In this document: piece after piece, positions 9,259 through 19,333 of the stretch
How positions within the stretch are numbered: the stretch's first letter is position 1
How the letters are laid out: every line of letters starts with the position of its first letter
Source: Blastococcus fimeti
GTDB taxonomy: Bacteria; Actinomycetota; Actinomycetes; Mycobacteriales; Geodermatophilaceae
Direction of reading: 5' to 3'
DNA length: 64,000 bases
NCBI GenBank assembly: GCA_900102115.1
Contig: FNAW01000002.1
Coordinates: 806,001-870,000, forward strand
The notes under the pieces: generated by a model
The model's database searches: none
Told to the model about the DNA's origin: nothing
What the model saw: the letters and a program-made list of their open reading frames with translations, nothing else
Position numbers and translations under genes: made by a program

Positions 9259-10428
9259 TCAGCGCTCGGACGCGAGCACCGCGACCGAGTCCTCGGCCAG
9301 GAACTCCTCGATCGCCATGCGGGCCGCTCCGACGCGGCCGGACAGGTCGGGCGCCTCGCTGACCGAGATCTCCAGCGTGCGGGCGGCGAGCGGCATCGAC
9401 CGCTGGTAGACCGCCTCGCGGATGCCCGCGAGCAGGGGCACACCGGCGCGCGCCACCCCGCCGGTCATGACGATCCGGTGCGGGTTGAAGAAGTTGACCA
9501 GCGCCGCGAGCACCGTGCCGATGGTGCGGCCGGCGTCGCGGACCAGTTCCAGCGCGGCGCCATCGCCCTGCGCGGCGAGCTGCACGACGTCCCGGACGGT
9601 CCGGACGGGCAACCCGGCGGCGCGCGCGTCGCGGAGCAGGGCCTGCCCGCCGGCGATGGCCTCCAGGCAGTTCTCCTGGCCGCAGCGGCAGCCGACGGTG
9701 CGCCCGTCGGGCTGGCCGACGTAGATGTGCCCGATGTCGCCGGCACTCCCCTGCGCCCCGCGGTAGACCCGGCCCTCGACGATGACGCCGCAGCCGATGC
9801 CGGTGCCCACCTTGACCACGAGCAGGTCCTGCTCGGACCCCGCGACGCCGATCTCGCCCAGGGCCATGACGTTGACGTCGTTGTCGACGTAGACCGGGCA
9901 CCCGTACCGGCCGAAGGCGCTCGGGACGGGGTAGTCGTGCCAGCCCGGCATGATCGGCGGGTAGGACGGCCGGCCGGTCGAGAACTCCACGGGCCCCGGC
10001 ACGCCGACTCCCACGGCGCACACGTCGGCGGGGGTCAGCCCGGCCTCGGCCAGCACCTTCTGCGCCAGCTGGTCGACCTCGGCCAGCACCACCTCGGGAC
10101 CGTCGGCGATGTCGATCGGGTGCCCGACGGTGGCCAGGATCTGCGCCGAGAGGTCGGTGACGGCGACGTCGACGCTGCTCGCACCCAGGTCGACGGCCAG
10201 CACGCACCCGGCCCGGCTGTTGAACTGCAGCAGCGTGGGGGGTCGCCCGCCCGTGCTCCCGCCGCGGCCGCCCTCCTCGAGGAGGCGTGCGGCGATCAGC
10301 TGGTCCACCCGCGCGCTGACCGTGTTGCGCGAGGCGCCGGTGAGCGCCACGAGGTCGGCGCGGCTCCGCGCGCGGCCGGTGCGCACATGCCGCAGCAGTG
10401 CGCCGGCCGACGCGGAGGTGGACGCCAC
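9259..10428 (-). CDS. ROK-family transcriptional regulator
   Basis: About 389 aa with an N-terminal winged helix (HVRTGRARSRADLVALTGASRNTVSARVDQL) followed by a sugar-kinase-like ROK domain: VLAVDLGASSVDVAV, GVGVPGPVEF, VYVDNDVNVMALGE, and the zinc-site cluster GCRCGQENCLEAI. ROK repressors bind DNA without sugar and release it on binding the inducer. The GTG at 10428 gives the best fit; an ATG at 10473 would add 15 residues. It sits between xylA and the ABC transporter genes, so it is a candidate local regulator of the importer. Confidence 0.88.
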   Translation of the reverse strand: MASTSASAGALLRHVRTGRARSRADLVALTGASRNTVSARVDQLIAARLLEEGGRGGSTGGRPPTLLQFNSRAGCVLAVDLGASSVDVAVTDLSAQILATVGHPIDIADGPEVVLAEVDQLAQKVLAEAGLTPADVCAVGVGVPGPVEFSTGRPSYPPIMPGWHDYPVPSAFGRYGCPVYVDNDVNVMALGEIGVAGSEQDLLVVKVGTGIGCGVIVEGRVYRGAQGSAGDIGHIYVGQPDGRTVGCRCGQENCLEAIAGGQALLRDARAAGLPVRTVRDVVQLAAQGDGAALELVRDAGRTIGTVLAALVNFFNPHRIVMTGGVARAGVPLLAGIREAVYQRSMPLAARTLEISVSEAPDLSGRVGAARMAIEEFLAEDSVAVLASER

Positions 10429-10491
10429 GCGGTCATAGTGGCACGCCCCGACGTCGTCGCCGAGGCCTCGCACGCGGTCGGGGGACGCGGT

Positions 10492-11652
10492 TCAGCGGAC
10501 GCCGAGCAGGTGCTCCATCGCCAGCTGGTCCAGCCGCTCGAACTGCAGGCCGCGCTCGCCCAGCGCGACCGGGTCGTGCGCCTCCGCCCGCAGCGCGTCC
10601 AGCGACTCGCCGTCGGCCAGGGTCGGGACGGCGAGCTCGGCGACCTTCGCCGCGGCCAGCGCCTCGGCGACCTCGGGGTCGGCGCGGAACGCGCGCGCCT
10701 TGTCCCGCAGGATCAGGTAGTTGCGCATGCAGGCCCGCGCGGTCTCCCAGACGCCCTCGATGTCCTCGGTGCGCGGGGGCTTGTAGTCGAAGTGCACGTA
10801 GCCGTCGTAGGCCTTGCCCGTGCCGGAGCCGAGCATGGTGTCGACGGTCCAGAAGGCGCCGCGCAGGTTGCCGGCGCCGAAGCGGAGGTCCTGGTCGAAC
10901 CGGGGTCCGTGCTGGCCGTTGAGGTCGATGTGGAAGAGCTTGTCGTGCCACAGCGCCTGCGCGATGCCCTGGGCGAAGTTCAGCCCGGCCATCTCCTCGT
11001 GCCCGACCTCGGGGTTGAGCCCCACGCGCGAGGGCTCGTCGAGCTCGTCGATGAACGCGAGCGCGTGACCGATGGTCGGCAGCAGGATGTCGCCGCGCGG
11101 CTCGTTCGGCTTGGGTTCGAGGGCGAACCGGATGTCGTAGCCCTTGTCCCGGACGTAGGCGCAGAGCAGGTCCAGAGCCTCCTTGTAGCGGTCCAGCGCG
11201 GCGGCGACGTCCTTGCTGCCGCCGGACTCCGCGCCCTCGCGGCCGCCCCACAGCACGTAGGTCTTCGCCCCCAGCTCGGCGGCGAGGTCGATGTTGCGCA
11301 GCACCTTGGCGACCGCGTACCGGCGGACGGCGCGGTCGTTGGCCGTGAAGCCGCCGTCCTTGAACACCGGCGCCCCGAACAGGTTCGTGGTGGCCATCTC
11401 CACGCCGAGACCGGTCTCGTCGAGGGCCGCCTTGAAGCGCTCCAGCGTCTTGTCGCGGGTCGCGTCGTCCGGCACCAGGTCGTCGTCGTGGAAGGTGACG
11501 GCGGCAGCACCCAGCTCGGCCAGCCGGTGCACCGCCTCGACCGGGTCCAGCAGCGGCCGCACGGCGCCGCCGAACACGTCGACGCCCTGCCAGCCGACCG
11601 TCCAGAGGCCGAAGCTGAACCTGTCGTCCTTCGTCGGGGTGTGGTTCGTCAT
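10492..11652 (-). CDS. xylA: xylose isomerase
   Basis: 386-aa TIM-barrel enzyme converting D-xylose to D-xylulose. It has the class I (actinobacterial) length and shows the catalytic His/Asp segment VTFHDDDL, the substrate loop YVLWGGREG, metal ligands in [12 protein letters not shown], the [11 protein letters not shown] segment and [20 protein letters not shown]. Its ATG overlaps the stop of the upstream ROK regulator gene by four bases. Xylulokinase is encoded divergently next to that regulator, which completes the two-step entry of xylose into the pentose phosphate pathway. Confidence 0.97.
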   Translation of the reverse strand: MTNHTPTKDDRFSFGLWTVGWQGVDVFGGAVRPLLDPVEAVHRLAELGAAAVTFHDDDLVPDDATRDKTLERFKAALDETGLGVEMATTNLFGAPVFKDGGFTANDRAVRRYAVAKVLRNIDLAAELGAKTYVLWGGREGAESGGSKDVAAALDRYKEALDLLCAYVRDKGYDIRFALEPKPNEPRGDILLPTIGHALAFIDELDEPSRVGLNPEVGHEEMAGLNFAQGIAQALWHDKLFHIDLNGQHGPRFDQDLRFGAGNLRGAFWTVDTMLGSGTGKAYDGYVHFDYKPPRTEDIEGVWETARACMRNYLILRDKARAFRADPEVAEALAAAKVAELAVPTLADGESLDALRAEAHDPVALGERGLQFERLDQLAMEHLLGVR

Positions 11653-12938
11653 GCGGAGGTCTCCGTCCGGATGGGTGGGTCGGCAGGGATGGGTTCGGGG
11701 GCCGGCACGAGGGTCGGGTCGTCGAGGACCTGCTCCAGGGCGACGTGCGCGCCGCCGCGGACGGCGGCGGTGAAGCCGAGCGTCGAGAGGACCACGCGCG
11801 CCCCGGCGAGGTCGGCGGCGAACACCCGCTCGCGGAGCTCGGCGGTCATGGGCTCGAGCAGGAAGCGGCCCAGGACGGCGAAGTAGCCGCCGAGCAGCAC
11901 CACCTGCGGGTTGACCAGGTTGATCAGCACGGCCGCGCCGGTGCCCAGCCCGGTGCCGACCGCGGCGAGGGCGTCGAGGGTGCGCCGGTCGCCGGCGTCG
12001 GCCCGGGCGGCGAGCTCGGCCAGCCTCGTCTCGAGGTCGCGTCCGGAGTCGTGCACCGGGTCGTCCGGGTCGGCGGCGGCCCGCAGCAGCGCGCCGAGGC
12101 CGACGACGGTCTCCCAGCAGCCGCGCCGCCCGCAGCCGCACACGACCGCGGGATCCCCGAGGGGCGTGTGGCCGACCTCGCCGGAGAACCCGGCGGTCCC
12201 GCGCAGCAACCGCCCGTCGACGACGAGCCCGCCACCGACGCCGACCTCACCGGTCAGGTAGACGAGATCGGGCGTGCGCGCCTCGGGCCCCATCGCCCAC
12301 TCGGCGATGGCGGACAGGTTGGCGTCGTTCTCCACGCGCACCGGGCACCCGGGGCCGAGTCGGGCGACGAGCCCGTCGAGCACCGCGACGTCGTGCCAGC
12401 CGAGGTTCGGCGCGTCGGGAACGACGCCGTCGACACTGCGGACCAGGCCCGGGACGGCGACCGTGATGCCGACCGGGACCGCGGCACCGGCCGCGGTGGC
12501 CGCCTCGCCCACGAGCCGCGCGACCTCGTCGAGCGTGCGCTCGGCGCCCAGCGCGGGGACGTCGAGGGCCACCCGGTGCTCGAACCGCACCTCGCCGCCC
12601 AGGTCCAGCACGAGGATCGCCACGTAGTCGACGTTGAGCTCCACCCCGATGCCGCAGACCCCGGTGCCGTCGAGGTGCACGGGCAGACCGGGCCGCCCGA
12701 CGGCCCCTCCGCGGTCGACCTCGCCGTCGGTGACCAGACCCCGGTCGGCGAGCTCGGCCACGAGGCTCGAGACGGTCGCCTTGTTCAGGCCGGTCTCCTG
12801 GGCGATGCGCGCCCGCGAGCGCGGGCCGGCGTCCCGGAGGAGCCGCAGCACCCGCCCCAGGTTGCCCCGGCGGACGGCGGCCTGGTCGGCGGGCACGGCC
12901 TGGGGCGCGGCCACGGGGAACCGGTGCGACTCGGACAC
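11649..12938 (-). CDS. xylR: ROK-family repressor of xylose genes (XylR-like)
   Basis: 429-aa ROK protein with an N-terminal MarR-like HTH ([28 protein letters not shown]) and a sugar-binding domain ending in the [10 protein letters not shown] zinc motif. It is transcribed away from xylB and is the first gene before xylA, the classical placement of XylR. The ATG at 12938 follows a GAAGGGG site. It most likely represses both xylB and the xylA operon from the 12939-13008 gap and responds to xylose; operator recognition is not proven. Confidence 0.9.
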   Translation of the reverse strand: MSESHRFPVAAPQAVPADQAAVRRGNLGRVLRLLRDAGPRSRARIAQETGLNKATVSSLVAELADRGLVTDGEVDRGGAVGRPGLPVHLDGTGVCGIGVELNVDYVAILVLDLGGEVRFEHRVALDVPALGAERTLDEVARLVGEAATAAGAAVPVGITVAVPGLVRSVDGVVPDAPNLGWHDVAVLDGLVARLGPGCPVRVENDANLSAIAEWAMGPEARTPDLVYLTGEVGVGGGLVVDGRLLRGTAGFSGEVGHTPLGDPAVVCGCGRRGCWETVVGLGALLRAAADPDDPVHDSGRDLETRLAELAARADAGDRRTLDALAAVGTGLGTGAAVLINLVNPQVVLLGGYFAVLGRFLLEPMTAELRERVFAADLAGARVVLSTLGFTAAVRGGAHVALEQVLDDPTLVPAPEPIPADPPIRTETSA

Positions 12939-13008
12939 GGAACCCCTTCCCTCGTCTCGCGGGCCCTATTCGTCGGGCCGCTCAACAAATTAGGGTGACG
13001 GGCATGGA
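12939..13008. promoter_or_regulatory. divergent xylR / xylB control region
   Basis: A 70-bp gap with an A+T-enriched core (CAACAAATTAGGG, about 12983-12995) in otherwise about 75 percent GC DNA, the expected place for promoters and a ROK operator. TAGGGT at 12991-12996 matches the TANNNT -10 pattern for the xylB direction. I see no long perfect inverted repeat. Confidence 0.45.
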
Positions 13009-14469
13009 GTGGTCAAGCTCACTGCGCGTCCCGCGGGCCTCCCGGTGACCCCGGTCCTCGTCGCCGGCGTCGACACCTCGACGCAGGCCTGCAAGATCGT
13101 GGTCCGCGACGCCGGGACCGGCGCCCTGGTCCGGTCCGGGCGGGCGCCGCACCTGCCCGGCACCGAGGTGGCGCCCCGGGCGTGGGAGGAGGCCTTCACC
13201 GCGGCGGCGTCCGCGGCCGGCGGTCTGCACGACGTCGCCGCGGTGGCGGTCGGCGGCCAGCAGCACGGCATGGTCTGCCTCGACGAGGACGGCGAGGTCG
13301 TGCGGGACGCGCTGCTCTGGAACGACGTCCGGTCGGCGGCCGCCGCGCACGACCTGATCCTCGAGCTCGGCGACGGCGACGAGACCGCCGGGCGCCGGGC
13401 CTGGGCCGACGCCGTCGGCGTGGTGCCGGTCGCCTCCTTCACCGCGACCAAGCTGCGCTGGCTGGCCGACGCCGAGCCGGCGAACGCCGACCGCACGGCC
13501 GCGGTCTGCCTGCCGCACGACTGGCTCACCTGGCGTCTCTCCGCAGATCGCGCGCCGAGCACGCTGACCACCGACCGCGGCGACGCCAGCGGCACCGCCT
13601 ACTGGTCGGCGCGCACCGGCGAGTACCGCCTCGACCTGCTGGAGCGGGCGATGCGCGGCCGCCGACCCGGCGTGCCCCGGGTGGCCGGTCCCGCCGAGCA
13701 GGTCGGGACGCTGGCCGGCTCCGGCGCGCTGCTCGGGCCCGGCACCGGCGACAACGCCGCGGCCGCGCTGGGGCTGGCCGCCCGGCCCGGCGACGTCGTC
13801 GTCTCGATCGGCACCTCGGGCGTGGTCTCCGCCGTCACCGCGACCGCCGTGGCCGACGTGACCGGCACCGTCGCGGGCTTCGCCGACGCGACCGGGAACC
13901 ACCTGCCGCTGGTCGCCACCATGAACGCCGCTCGGGTGCTCGACGCCGCGGCCGCGCTGCTCGGGGTCGACCACGCCACCCTGTCCGACCTGGCCCTCGC
14001 CGCCCCCTCCGGCGCCGGCGGGCTCGTCCTCGTCCCCTACCTGGAGGGCGAGCGGACACCGAACCTGCCGCACGCCACCGGCTCGGTGCACGGCCTCACG
14101 CTGCGCACCGCCACCCCCGCGCACCTCGCCCGCGCGGCCGTCGAGGGGCTGCTGTGCGGGCTGGCCGACGGGATCGAGGCCGTCGTCGCGCAGGGCGTGG
14201 CCGTCGAGCGGGTGCTGCTGGTGGGCGGCGCGGCCCGCTCCCCCGCCGTCCAGCAGCTGGCGCCGGGCATCCTCGGCCGCCCGGTGCTGGTCCCCCCGCC
14301 CGGCGAGTACGTCGCCGACGGCGCCGCGCGGCAGGCCGCCTGGGTGCTGTCCGGCGCGGCCGGGCCGCCGGAGTGGGCACAGCCGGGGCTGCAGGTGTTC
14401 GAGGCGGCGCCGGCTCCGGAGGTGCGGGAGCGCTACGCCGAGGTCCGCGGCCGCACCGACGGCCAGTAG
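13009..14469 (+). CDS. xylB: xylulokinase
   Basis: 486-aa FGGY-family kinase phosphorylating D-xylulose. Visible are the ATPase-core phosphate loop [15 protein letters not shown], the substrate segment [11 protein letters not shown]...[23 protein letters not shown], the [12 protein letters not shown] nucleotide loop and SIGTSGVV. The start is uncertain: GTG 13009 is the longest; GTG 13045 would begin [12 protein letters not shown] and looks more like family N-termini, but neither has a strong ribosome-binding site. It is divergent from xylR and converges on a hydrolase gene 4 bp away. Confidence 0.95.
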   Translation: MVKLTARPAGLPVTPVLVAGVDTSTQACKIVVRDAGTGALVRSGRAPHLPGTEVAPRAWEEAFTAAASAAGGLHDVAAVAVGGQQHGMVCLDEDGEVVRDALLWNDVRSAAAAHDLILELGDGDETAGRRAWADAVGVVPVASFTATKLRWLADAEPANADRTAAVCLPHDWLTWRLSADRAPSTLTTDRGDASGTAYWSARTGEYRLDLLERAMRGRRPGVPRVAGPAEQVGTLAGSGALLGPGTGDNAAAALGLAARPGDVVVSIGTSGVVSAVTATAVADVTGTVAGFADATGNHLPLVATMNAARVLDAAAALLGVDHATLSDLALAAPSGAGGLVLVPYLEGERTPNLPHATGSVHGLTLRTATPAHLARAAVEGLLCGLADGIEAVVAQGVAVERVLLVGGAARSPAVQQLAPGILGRPVLVPPPGEYVADGAARQAAWVLSGAAGPPEWAQPGLQVFEAAPAPEVRERYAEVRGRTDGQ

Positions 14470-14473
14470 GAGA

Positions 14474-15127
14474 TCACCGGGGAGCGAGGAGGAGCGCCGC
14501 CACCTCGGCCGGGTGGGTCTGCGGCGTCATGTGCGCCGCCCCGGCGAGCTCGACCAGTCGGCCGCGCGGCGCGGCGCCCGCCAGCTCGGCGGCCCAGTCG
14601 GCAGGGCAGAGCGCGTCGCGGCTGCCGCGCACCACGACCACCGGCACGCCCAGGCGGGGCAGCCGCGCCTCGATCCGGTCCGGGGAGGCCTCGCGCCACA
14701 GCGCGCGCATCGCCCGCGGCCCGGTGGACAGCCACTGGGCGAGGATCCGCGGCACCTGCCGCGGCGGTTCGCGCACCGCCGTCCGCAGCCAGGCCGTGAC
14801 CAGCCCGCGCAGCCGGCGCAGCCGCGGGTCCGTCGTCGGCCCGAGCAGCACGACGGCGGCGACCCGCGGATCGCGCTCGGCCGCGGAGACGACGACCTGG
14901 CAGCCCTGCGAGTGGCCGACGAGGACGACCGGCCCCGGGCCGAGCCGCTCCTGCAGTTCGGCGGTCAGCACCGCGAGCGGCGGAACGGGTCCCCCGCGGC
15001 CCATCCCCGGCAGGAGGACGACGTCCACCGGCACCGTGGCCGGCAACCGGTCCCGCACGCCCGCCCAGGAGCGCGCATCGAGCCCCAGACCAGGGACGAC
15101 GACGACGCGGTGCGGCGGAGTGCTCAC
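14474..15127 (-). CDS. alpha/beta-fold hydrolase
   Basis: 217-aa soluble hydrolase. It has the N-terminal beta strand and oxyanion region VVVVPGLGLDARSW, the nucleophile elbow GHSQG (Ser about residue 71), a candidate acid in VRGSRDALCP and the catalytic His in GAAHMTPQTHP. The substrate is unknown. It is a single gene starting with GTG, convergent with xylB and divergent from the NADH dehydrogenase gene. Confidence 0.88.
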   Translation of the reverse strand: MSTPPHRVVVVPGLGLDARSWAGVRDRLPATVPVDVVLLPGMGRGGPVPPLAVLTAELQERLGPGPVVLVGHSQGCQVVVSAAERDPRVAAVVLLGPTTDPRLRRLRGLVTAWLRTAVREPPRQVPRILAQWLSTGPRAMRALWREASPDRIEARLPRLGVPVVVVRGSRDALCPADWAAELAGAAPRGRLVELAGAAHMTPQTHPAEVAALLLAPR

Positions 15128-15241
15128 CCCGGCGGTCTACCCGTCCCGCCCGGCGACGGCCAGCCGGGACCGCCCAGATGTGGTTCGGATCGCCCGGGGG
15201 CGACGGGGGTCGGGGGCGTTCGGAGTGGGAGAATCGTGAGC

Positions 15242-16672
15242 ATGACGACATCAGCGACGCGTGCCCCCGCCGGACGCGAGAGCGACAGCGGCCGGCCGCG
15301 CGTCGTCATCATCGGCTCCGGCTTCGGCGGCCTGTTCGCCGCGAGGGCGCTGGCCAAGGCCCCCGTCGACGTCACCCTGATCGGCAAGACCGCCCACCAC
15401 CTGTTCCAGCCGCTGCTCTACCAGGTGGCCACCGGGATCCTCTCCGAGGGCGAGATCGCCCCGGCCACCCGCGAGGTGCTGCGGCACCAGAAGAACGTGA
15501 CGACGGTGCTGGGCGAGGTCGTCGACATCGACCTCGCCGCCCGCACCGTCACCTCGACCGTCCTGGGCCGCACCACCGTGCACCCCTACGACGAGCTGGT
15601 CGTCGCGGCCGGCGCGGGGCAGTCGTACTTCGGCAACGACCACTTCGCCGAGTTCGCCCCCGGCATGAAGAGCATCGACGACGCCCTCGAGCTGCGCGGC
15701 CGCATCTTCGGCGCGTTCGAGCTGGCCGAGCTGGCCACCGACCAGGCCGAGATCGACCGGCTGCTCACCTTCGTCGTCGTCGGCGCCGGACCGACCGGGG
15801 TGGAGATGGCCGGGCAGATCGCCGAGCTCTCGCGCCGCACCCTGCGCCGCGACTTCCGCCGGATCGACCCCACCAGCGCGCGGGTGATCCTGCTCGACGC
15901 CGCCCCCGCGGTGCTCCCCTCCTTCGGCGAGAAGCTGGGCGAGCGCGCCCGGCGCCAGCTCGCCGAGGGCGGCGTGGAGGTCCAGCTCGGCGCCATGGTC
16001 ACGTCGGTCGACGCCAACGGCATCGACGTGAAGGACGGCGACGGGCAGGCCCGCCGCATCGAGGCCGCGACCAAGATCTGGGCCGCCGGCGTGCAGGCCA
16101 GCGGGCTGGGCCGGCTCCTCGGCGAGCAGTCCGGCGCCGCCGTCGACCGCGCGGGCCGGATCTCGGTGCAGCCCGACCTCACGCTGCCCGGCCACCCCGA
16201 GGTGCACGTCGTCGGCGACATGATGGCGCTGGACAAGCTGCCCGGCGTCGCCCAGGTCGCGATCCAGGGCGGCCGCTACGCCGCCACGGCGATCAAGCGC
16301 CGGCTGGCCGGCAAGGAGCCGCAGGCCCCCTTCCGCTACAAGGACAAGGGCTCGATGGCGACGATCTCGCGCTTCCACGCCGTCGTCGACCTCGGCGGCC
16401 GGCTGAAGTTCGAGGGCTTCATCGCCTGGGTCATGTGGCTGGCCCTGCACCTGCTCTACATCGTCGGGTTCCGCAGCCGGCTCACGGCCGCCCTGCACTG
16501 GACGGTCAGCTTCCTCGGCCGCGGCCGCTCGCAGCGGGTGGCCACCCAGCAGCAGGTCTACGGACGGCTGGCGCTCGAGCAGCTCGGCCCCGGCTGGGAG
16601 GCGTCGAAGACCGGCGGCCCGAAGGAGACCCCGCCCGCGGGCGAGGACATGACCGGCCGCCAGTCCGCCTGA
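15242..16672 (+). CDS. ndh: type II NADH:quinone oxidoreductase (NDH-2)
   Basis: 476-aa FAD enzyme passing electrons from NADH to membrane quinone without proton pumping. It shows the FAD-binding GxGxxG (IIGSGFGGLFAARAL), LFQPLLYQVATG, the second nucleotide loop VVVGAGPTGVEMAGQI, the FAD-contact motif VHVVGDMMAL and the family AIQGGRYAA. A C-terminal amphipathic/hydrophobic helix (GFIAWVMWLALHLLYIVGF) would attach it to the membrane. The ATG at 15242 is preferred over the in-frame GTG at 15236 because GGGAGA is better spaced from it. Confidence 0.92.
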   Translation: MTTSATRAPAGRESDSGRPRVVIIGSGFGGLFAARALAKAPVDVTLIGKTAHHLFQPLLYQVATGILSEGEIAPATREVLRHQKNVTTVLGEVVDIDLAARTVTSTVLGRTTVHPYDELVVAAGAGQSYFGNDHFAEFAPGMKSIDDALELRGRIFGAFELAELATDQAEIDRLLTFVVVGAGPTGVEMAGQIAELSRRTLRRDFRRIDPTSARVILLDAAPAVLPSFGEKLGERARRQLAEGGVEVQLGAMVTSVDANGIDVKDGDGQARRIEAATKIWAAGVQASGLGRLLGEQSGAAVDRAGRISVQPDLTLPGHPEVHVVGDMMALDKLPGVAQVAIQGGRYAATAIKRRLAGKEPQAPFRYKDKGSMATISRFHAVVDLGGRLKFEGFIAWVMWLALHLLYIVGFRSRLTAALHWTVSFLGRGRSQRVATQQQVYGRLALEQLGPGWEASKTGGPKETPPAGEDMTGRQSA

Positions 16673-16827
16673 TCCACCGACCGGCGCGCCGCATCCTCCG
16701 CCCGGTTCCGCCCGTTACCACGGGGTAGGCCTCCGCCTCCGCGCCGCGTTCCGGACCTCCCCCTGCCGGGGCATCCGAACCGTGGAGCGGTACCGGGAAC
16801 GCCTCGGAGACCGGGAGGATGCAGGTC

Positions 16828-17763
16828 ATGGATCGCCCCCGCGGCGCCCCGGCGGAGACGCTGCTGGTGGCGCTCTACCTCGTCAGCGGAGCCCTGTGCT
16901 TCGCCGGCGCGGTCCGGCCGATGCATCCGGAGGCGCCCGTGGGGCTGCTCTGGGCGCTGGGCTGCGTCGGCGTCATCGGAGGCGCGGCCCTCGCCCTCCT
17001 GCGGCGGAACCTGCCCACCTGGGCGCTGGACGGCGCGCTGGGCCTGCTGTCGGTGCTCATCGGCGTCCTGGCCTGGCGGTCGGTGACGGCGGTCGGGATC
17101 GTCGGGCTCGGCCCGGCCATGATCGCCGTGGGCCTCTACGCCGCGCACGTGCTGCCACTGGCGGCCGCGCGGGCGCACGCCGCCGTCCTCGTGGTCGCCG
17201 CCAGCATCGGCGCCGCCGCGGCCGCGCCGGCCGGCTTCGCGCCCGCCTGGCTGGCCCTGGTGGTCACCGTGGTCGCGCTGACCGAGGCGCAGGGCCGGCT
17301 GGCCCGTCGGCTGCGCGAGGCCGCGGACACCGACCCGCTCACCGGGGTGGCCAACCGGCGGGCCTGGGAGGCCGAGACCTCCCGCCACCTCGCCCGCGCC
17401 CTCCGCGTCGGAGAGCCGCTGAGCATCGCCATCCTCGACCTCGACGACTTCAAGAAGGTGAACGACCGCGACGGCCACGGCGCGGGCGACGCGCTGCTGC
17501 GCGATCTGACCGCCGGCTGGTCGGACCGGCTGCGGCACGCCGACCTGCTCGGCCGCTACGGCGGGGACGAGTTCGTGCTCTGCCTGCCGTCCACCGACCA
17601 GCAGGGCGCACACGAGCTCCTGGAGCGGCTGGAGGCGAGCCACGAGTTCCGCTGGTCGGTGGGCCTGGCCACCGTCGGCCCGAGCGACACGCTGGCCACC
17701 GTGCTGGCCCGCGCCGACGAGGACCTCTACCTGCGCAAGCGCGCCGGTCGCACCGCCGGCTAG
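16828..17763 (+). CDS. membrane-bound diguanylate cyclase (GGDEF)
   Basis: About 311 aa. Five or six N-terminal membrane helices (residues about 10-150) are followed by a short linker (REAADTDPLTGVANRR) and a full GGDEF domain. The active-site GGDEF is intact, and RHAD five residues before it matches the RxxD inhibitory I-site, so the enzyme should make c-di-GMP and be product-inhibited. There is no EAL domain. The second Met (16828) is chosen because GGGAGG sits about 9 nt before it, whereas it abuts the first ATG (16819). Its stop overlaps the convergent WYL gene by 4 bp. Confidence 0.92.
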   Translation: MDRPRGAPAETLLVALYLVSGALCFAGAVRPMHPEAPVGLLWALGCVGVIGGAALALLRRNLPTWALDGALGLLSVLIGVLAWRSVTAVGIVGLGPAMIAVGLYAAHVLPLAAARAHAAVLVVAASIGAAAAAPAGFAPAWLALVVTVVALTEAQGRLARRLREAADTDPLTGVANRRAWEAETSRHLARALRVGEPLSIAILDLDDFKKVNDRDGHGAGDALLRDLTAGWSDRLRHADLLGRYGGDEFVLCLPSTDQQGAHELLERLEASHEFRWSVGLATVGPSDTLATVLARADEDLYLRKRAGRTAG

Positions 17764-18719
17764 ACCCGCGTGGCGCGCGCGAACCGGCCGGCCCACTGCT
17801 CCAGCAGGACCGGGAGCTCGGGCGGGGAGAGCACCGTGAACTCGGCCTCGACGCTGCCCAGCGCCAGCGCCGCCCAGTTCAGGTCGTAGGTCTCCATCCG
17901 CAGCCGGCACGTCCCGTCCGGCTGGTCGGTGATCGTCGCCCAGGGCCCGATCCTCCGGCGGACGTCCTCGGCGGGCGCCTCGACCAGGGCCTCGACCAGG
18001 TGCGCCGCGGACCGCGCGTCGGTGCCGTGCCGGACGAACGCGGCGGCGTCCTCGGCCGGCAGGGGCCGGGGCGCGAACCGCTGCCCGGTGCCGCGCGGGT
18101 CGCTCAGCCGGTCCAGGCGGAAGCTCCGCCAGTCCCCCCGCCCCAGGTCGTAGGCGACCAGGTACCACCGCCGGCCCATCGCCACGAGCCGGAAGGGCTC
18201 GGTCAGCCGCTCGGTCCGGGCGCCGTCGGCGGCGGTGTAGCGGAACTCCAGCCGCTCGGTCTCCCGGCAGGCGCCGGCGACGGCGACGAGCACCTGCGGG
18301 TCGACGACGGCGCCGGACGTGCCCCCCGGGGCGGGCACGGTCATGGCGCTCAGCGCGTCCGCGCGACGCCGGAGCCGCGCCGGCAGCACCTGGATCACCG
18401 TGGTGAGCGCCCGGACCGACGCCTCGGCCATGCCGGCCACCGCGCTGGAGGCCGCCGCCTGCAGGCCGACGGTGAGCGCCACCGCCTCGTCGTCGTCGAG
18501 CACCAGGGGTGGGAGGGCGGCGCCGGGGGCCAGCCGGTAGCCGCCGTCCACCCCCGGCTGCGCCTCCACCGGGTAGCCGAGCTCGCGGAGCCGCTCGACG
18601 TCGCGCCGGAGGGTGCGCAGCGAGACGCCGAGCCGTTCGGCGAGCTCGCCGCCGGCCCAGTGCCGCCGCTGCTGGAGGATCGACAGCAGCCGCAGGGTGC
18701 GGTTCCCGGGGTTCGCCAC
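17760..18719 (-). CDS. WYL-domain transcriptional regulator (YafY type)
   Basis: 319 aa. An N-terminal HTH_11-like winged helix (LSILQQRRHWAGGELAERLGVSLRTLRRDVERL) is followed by a WYL ligand-sensing domain (LVAMGRRWYLVAYDLGRGDWRSFRLDRL) and the WYL C-terminal extension. The GTG at 18719 has an AGGA site; the longer ATG frame to 18761 would intrude into the divergent promoter. It is divergent from the DinB-like gene, a frequent pairing, and probably regulates it. Confidence 0.9.
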   Translation of the reverse strand: MANPGNRTLRLLSILQQRRHWAGGELAERLGVSLRTLRRDVERLRELGYPVEAQPGVDGGYRLAPGAALPPLVLDDDEAVALTVGLQAAASSAVAGMAEASVRALTTVIQVLPARLRRRADALSAMTVPAPGGTSGAVVDPQVLVAVAGACRETERLEFRYTAADGARTERLTEPFRLVAMGRRWYLVAYDLGRGDWRSFRLDRLSDPRGTGQRFAPRPLPAEDAAAFVRHGTDARSAAHLVEALVEAPAEDVRRRIGPWATITDQPDGTCRLRMETYDLNWAALALGSVEAEFTVLSPPELPVLLEQWAGRFARATRV

Positions 18720-18811
18720 GGATGCAGATCCTGCCCTATCGCGGCCATGATCTGTCACCAATGGCTCCTAGCGTCATGGGTGACCGATCCACCGACCGGA
18801 AGGCACTCGCG
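18720..18811. promoter_or_regulatory. divergent WYL regulator / DinB-like control region
   Basis: 92-bp gap. TAGCGT at 18769-18774 is a good TANNNT -10 for the rightward gene and would place the start of transcription near 18781, leaving a short leader with the CCGGAAGG ribosome-binding site. No clear palindromic operator was seen. Confidence 0.4.
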
Positions 18812-19327
18812 ATGACCACCTCCACCCTGACCACCGAGCGCGCGGACCTGCTCGAACTGCTGCAGACGCACCGGCACTTCCTGCGCTTCACCGTGCAGGG
18901 CCTCTCCGACGAACAGGCCCGCGAGCGCACCACGGTCAGCGAGCTGACGCTCGGCGGGCTGATCAAGCACGTCAGCCGCATCGAGGCCGACTGGGCGCGC
19001 TTCACCGTCGAGGGCCCGGCGGCCGTGGCCCCGCCCGCGGACGAGGCCGGCTTCGCGGACTGGGCCGACGGGCACCGGCTGCTGCCCGACGAGACCCTGG
19101 CCGGCGTGCTGGCCGGCTACGAGGAGGTCGCCGCCCGCACCGACGAGCTGGTGCGGACGCTGGACCTGGATGCGTCGTTCCCGCTGCCGGAAGCGCCCTG
19201 GTTCCCCCCGGGCGCACGCCGGTCGGTGCGCCGGACGTTCCTGCACATCGCCGCGGAGACCGCCCAGCACGCCGGGCACGCGGACATCCTGCGAGAGTCC
19301 CTCGACGGCCAGAAGACGATGGGCTGA
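18812..19327 (+). CDS. DinB/DUF664-family protein
   Basis: 171-aa four-helix-bundle protein of the DinB/YfiT superfamily, whose members include mycothiol- and bacillithiol-dependent transferases. The metal-site candidates are the His in IKHVSRIEADW and the C-terminal HIAAETAQHAGHADILRE segment (H-x3-E-x2-Q-H-x2-H). The ATG at 18812 follows GGAAGG; an upstream in-frame ATG at 18776 lacks one. It is divergent from the WYL regulator. A thiol-linked detoxification role is inference. Confidence 0.85.
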   Translation: MTTSTLTTERADLLELLQTHRHFLRFTVQGLSDEQARERTTVSELTLGGLIKHVSRIEADWARFTVEGPAAVAPPADEAGFADWADGHRLLPDETLAGVLAGYEEVAARTDELVRTLDLDASFPLPEAPWFPPGARRSVRRTFLHIAAETAQHAGHADILRESLDGQKTMG

Positions 19328-19333
19328 CCCGCG

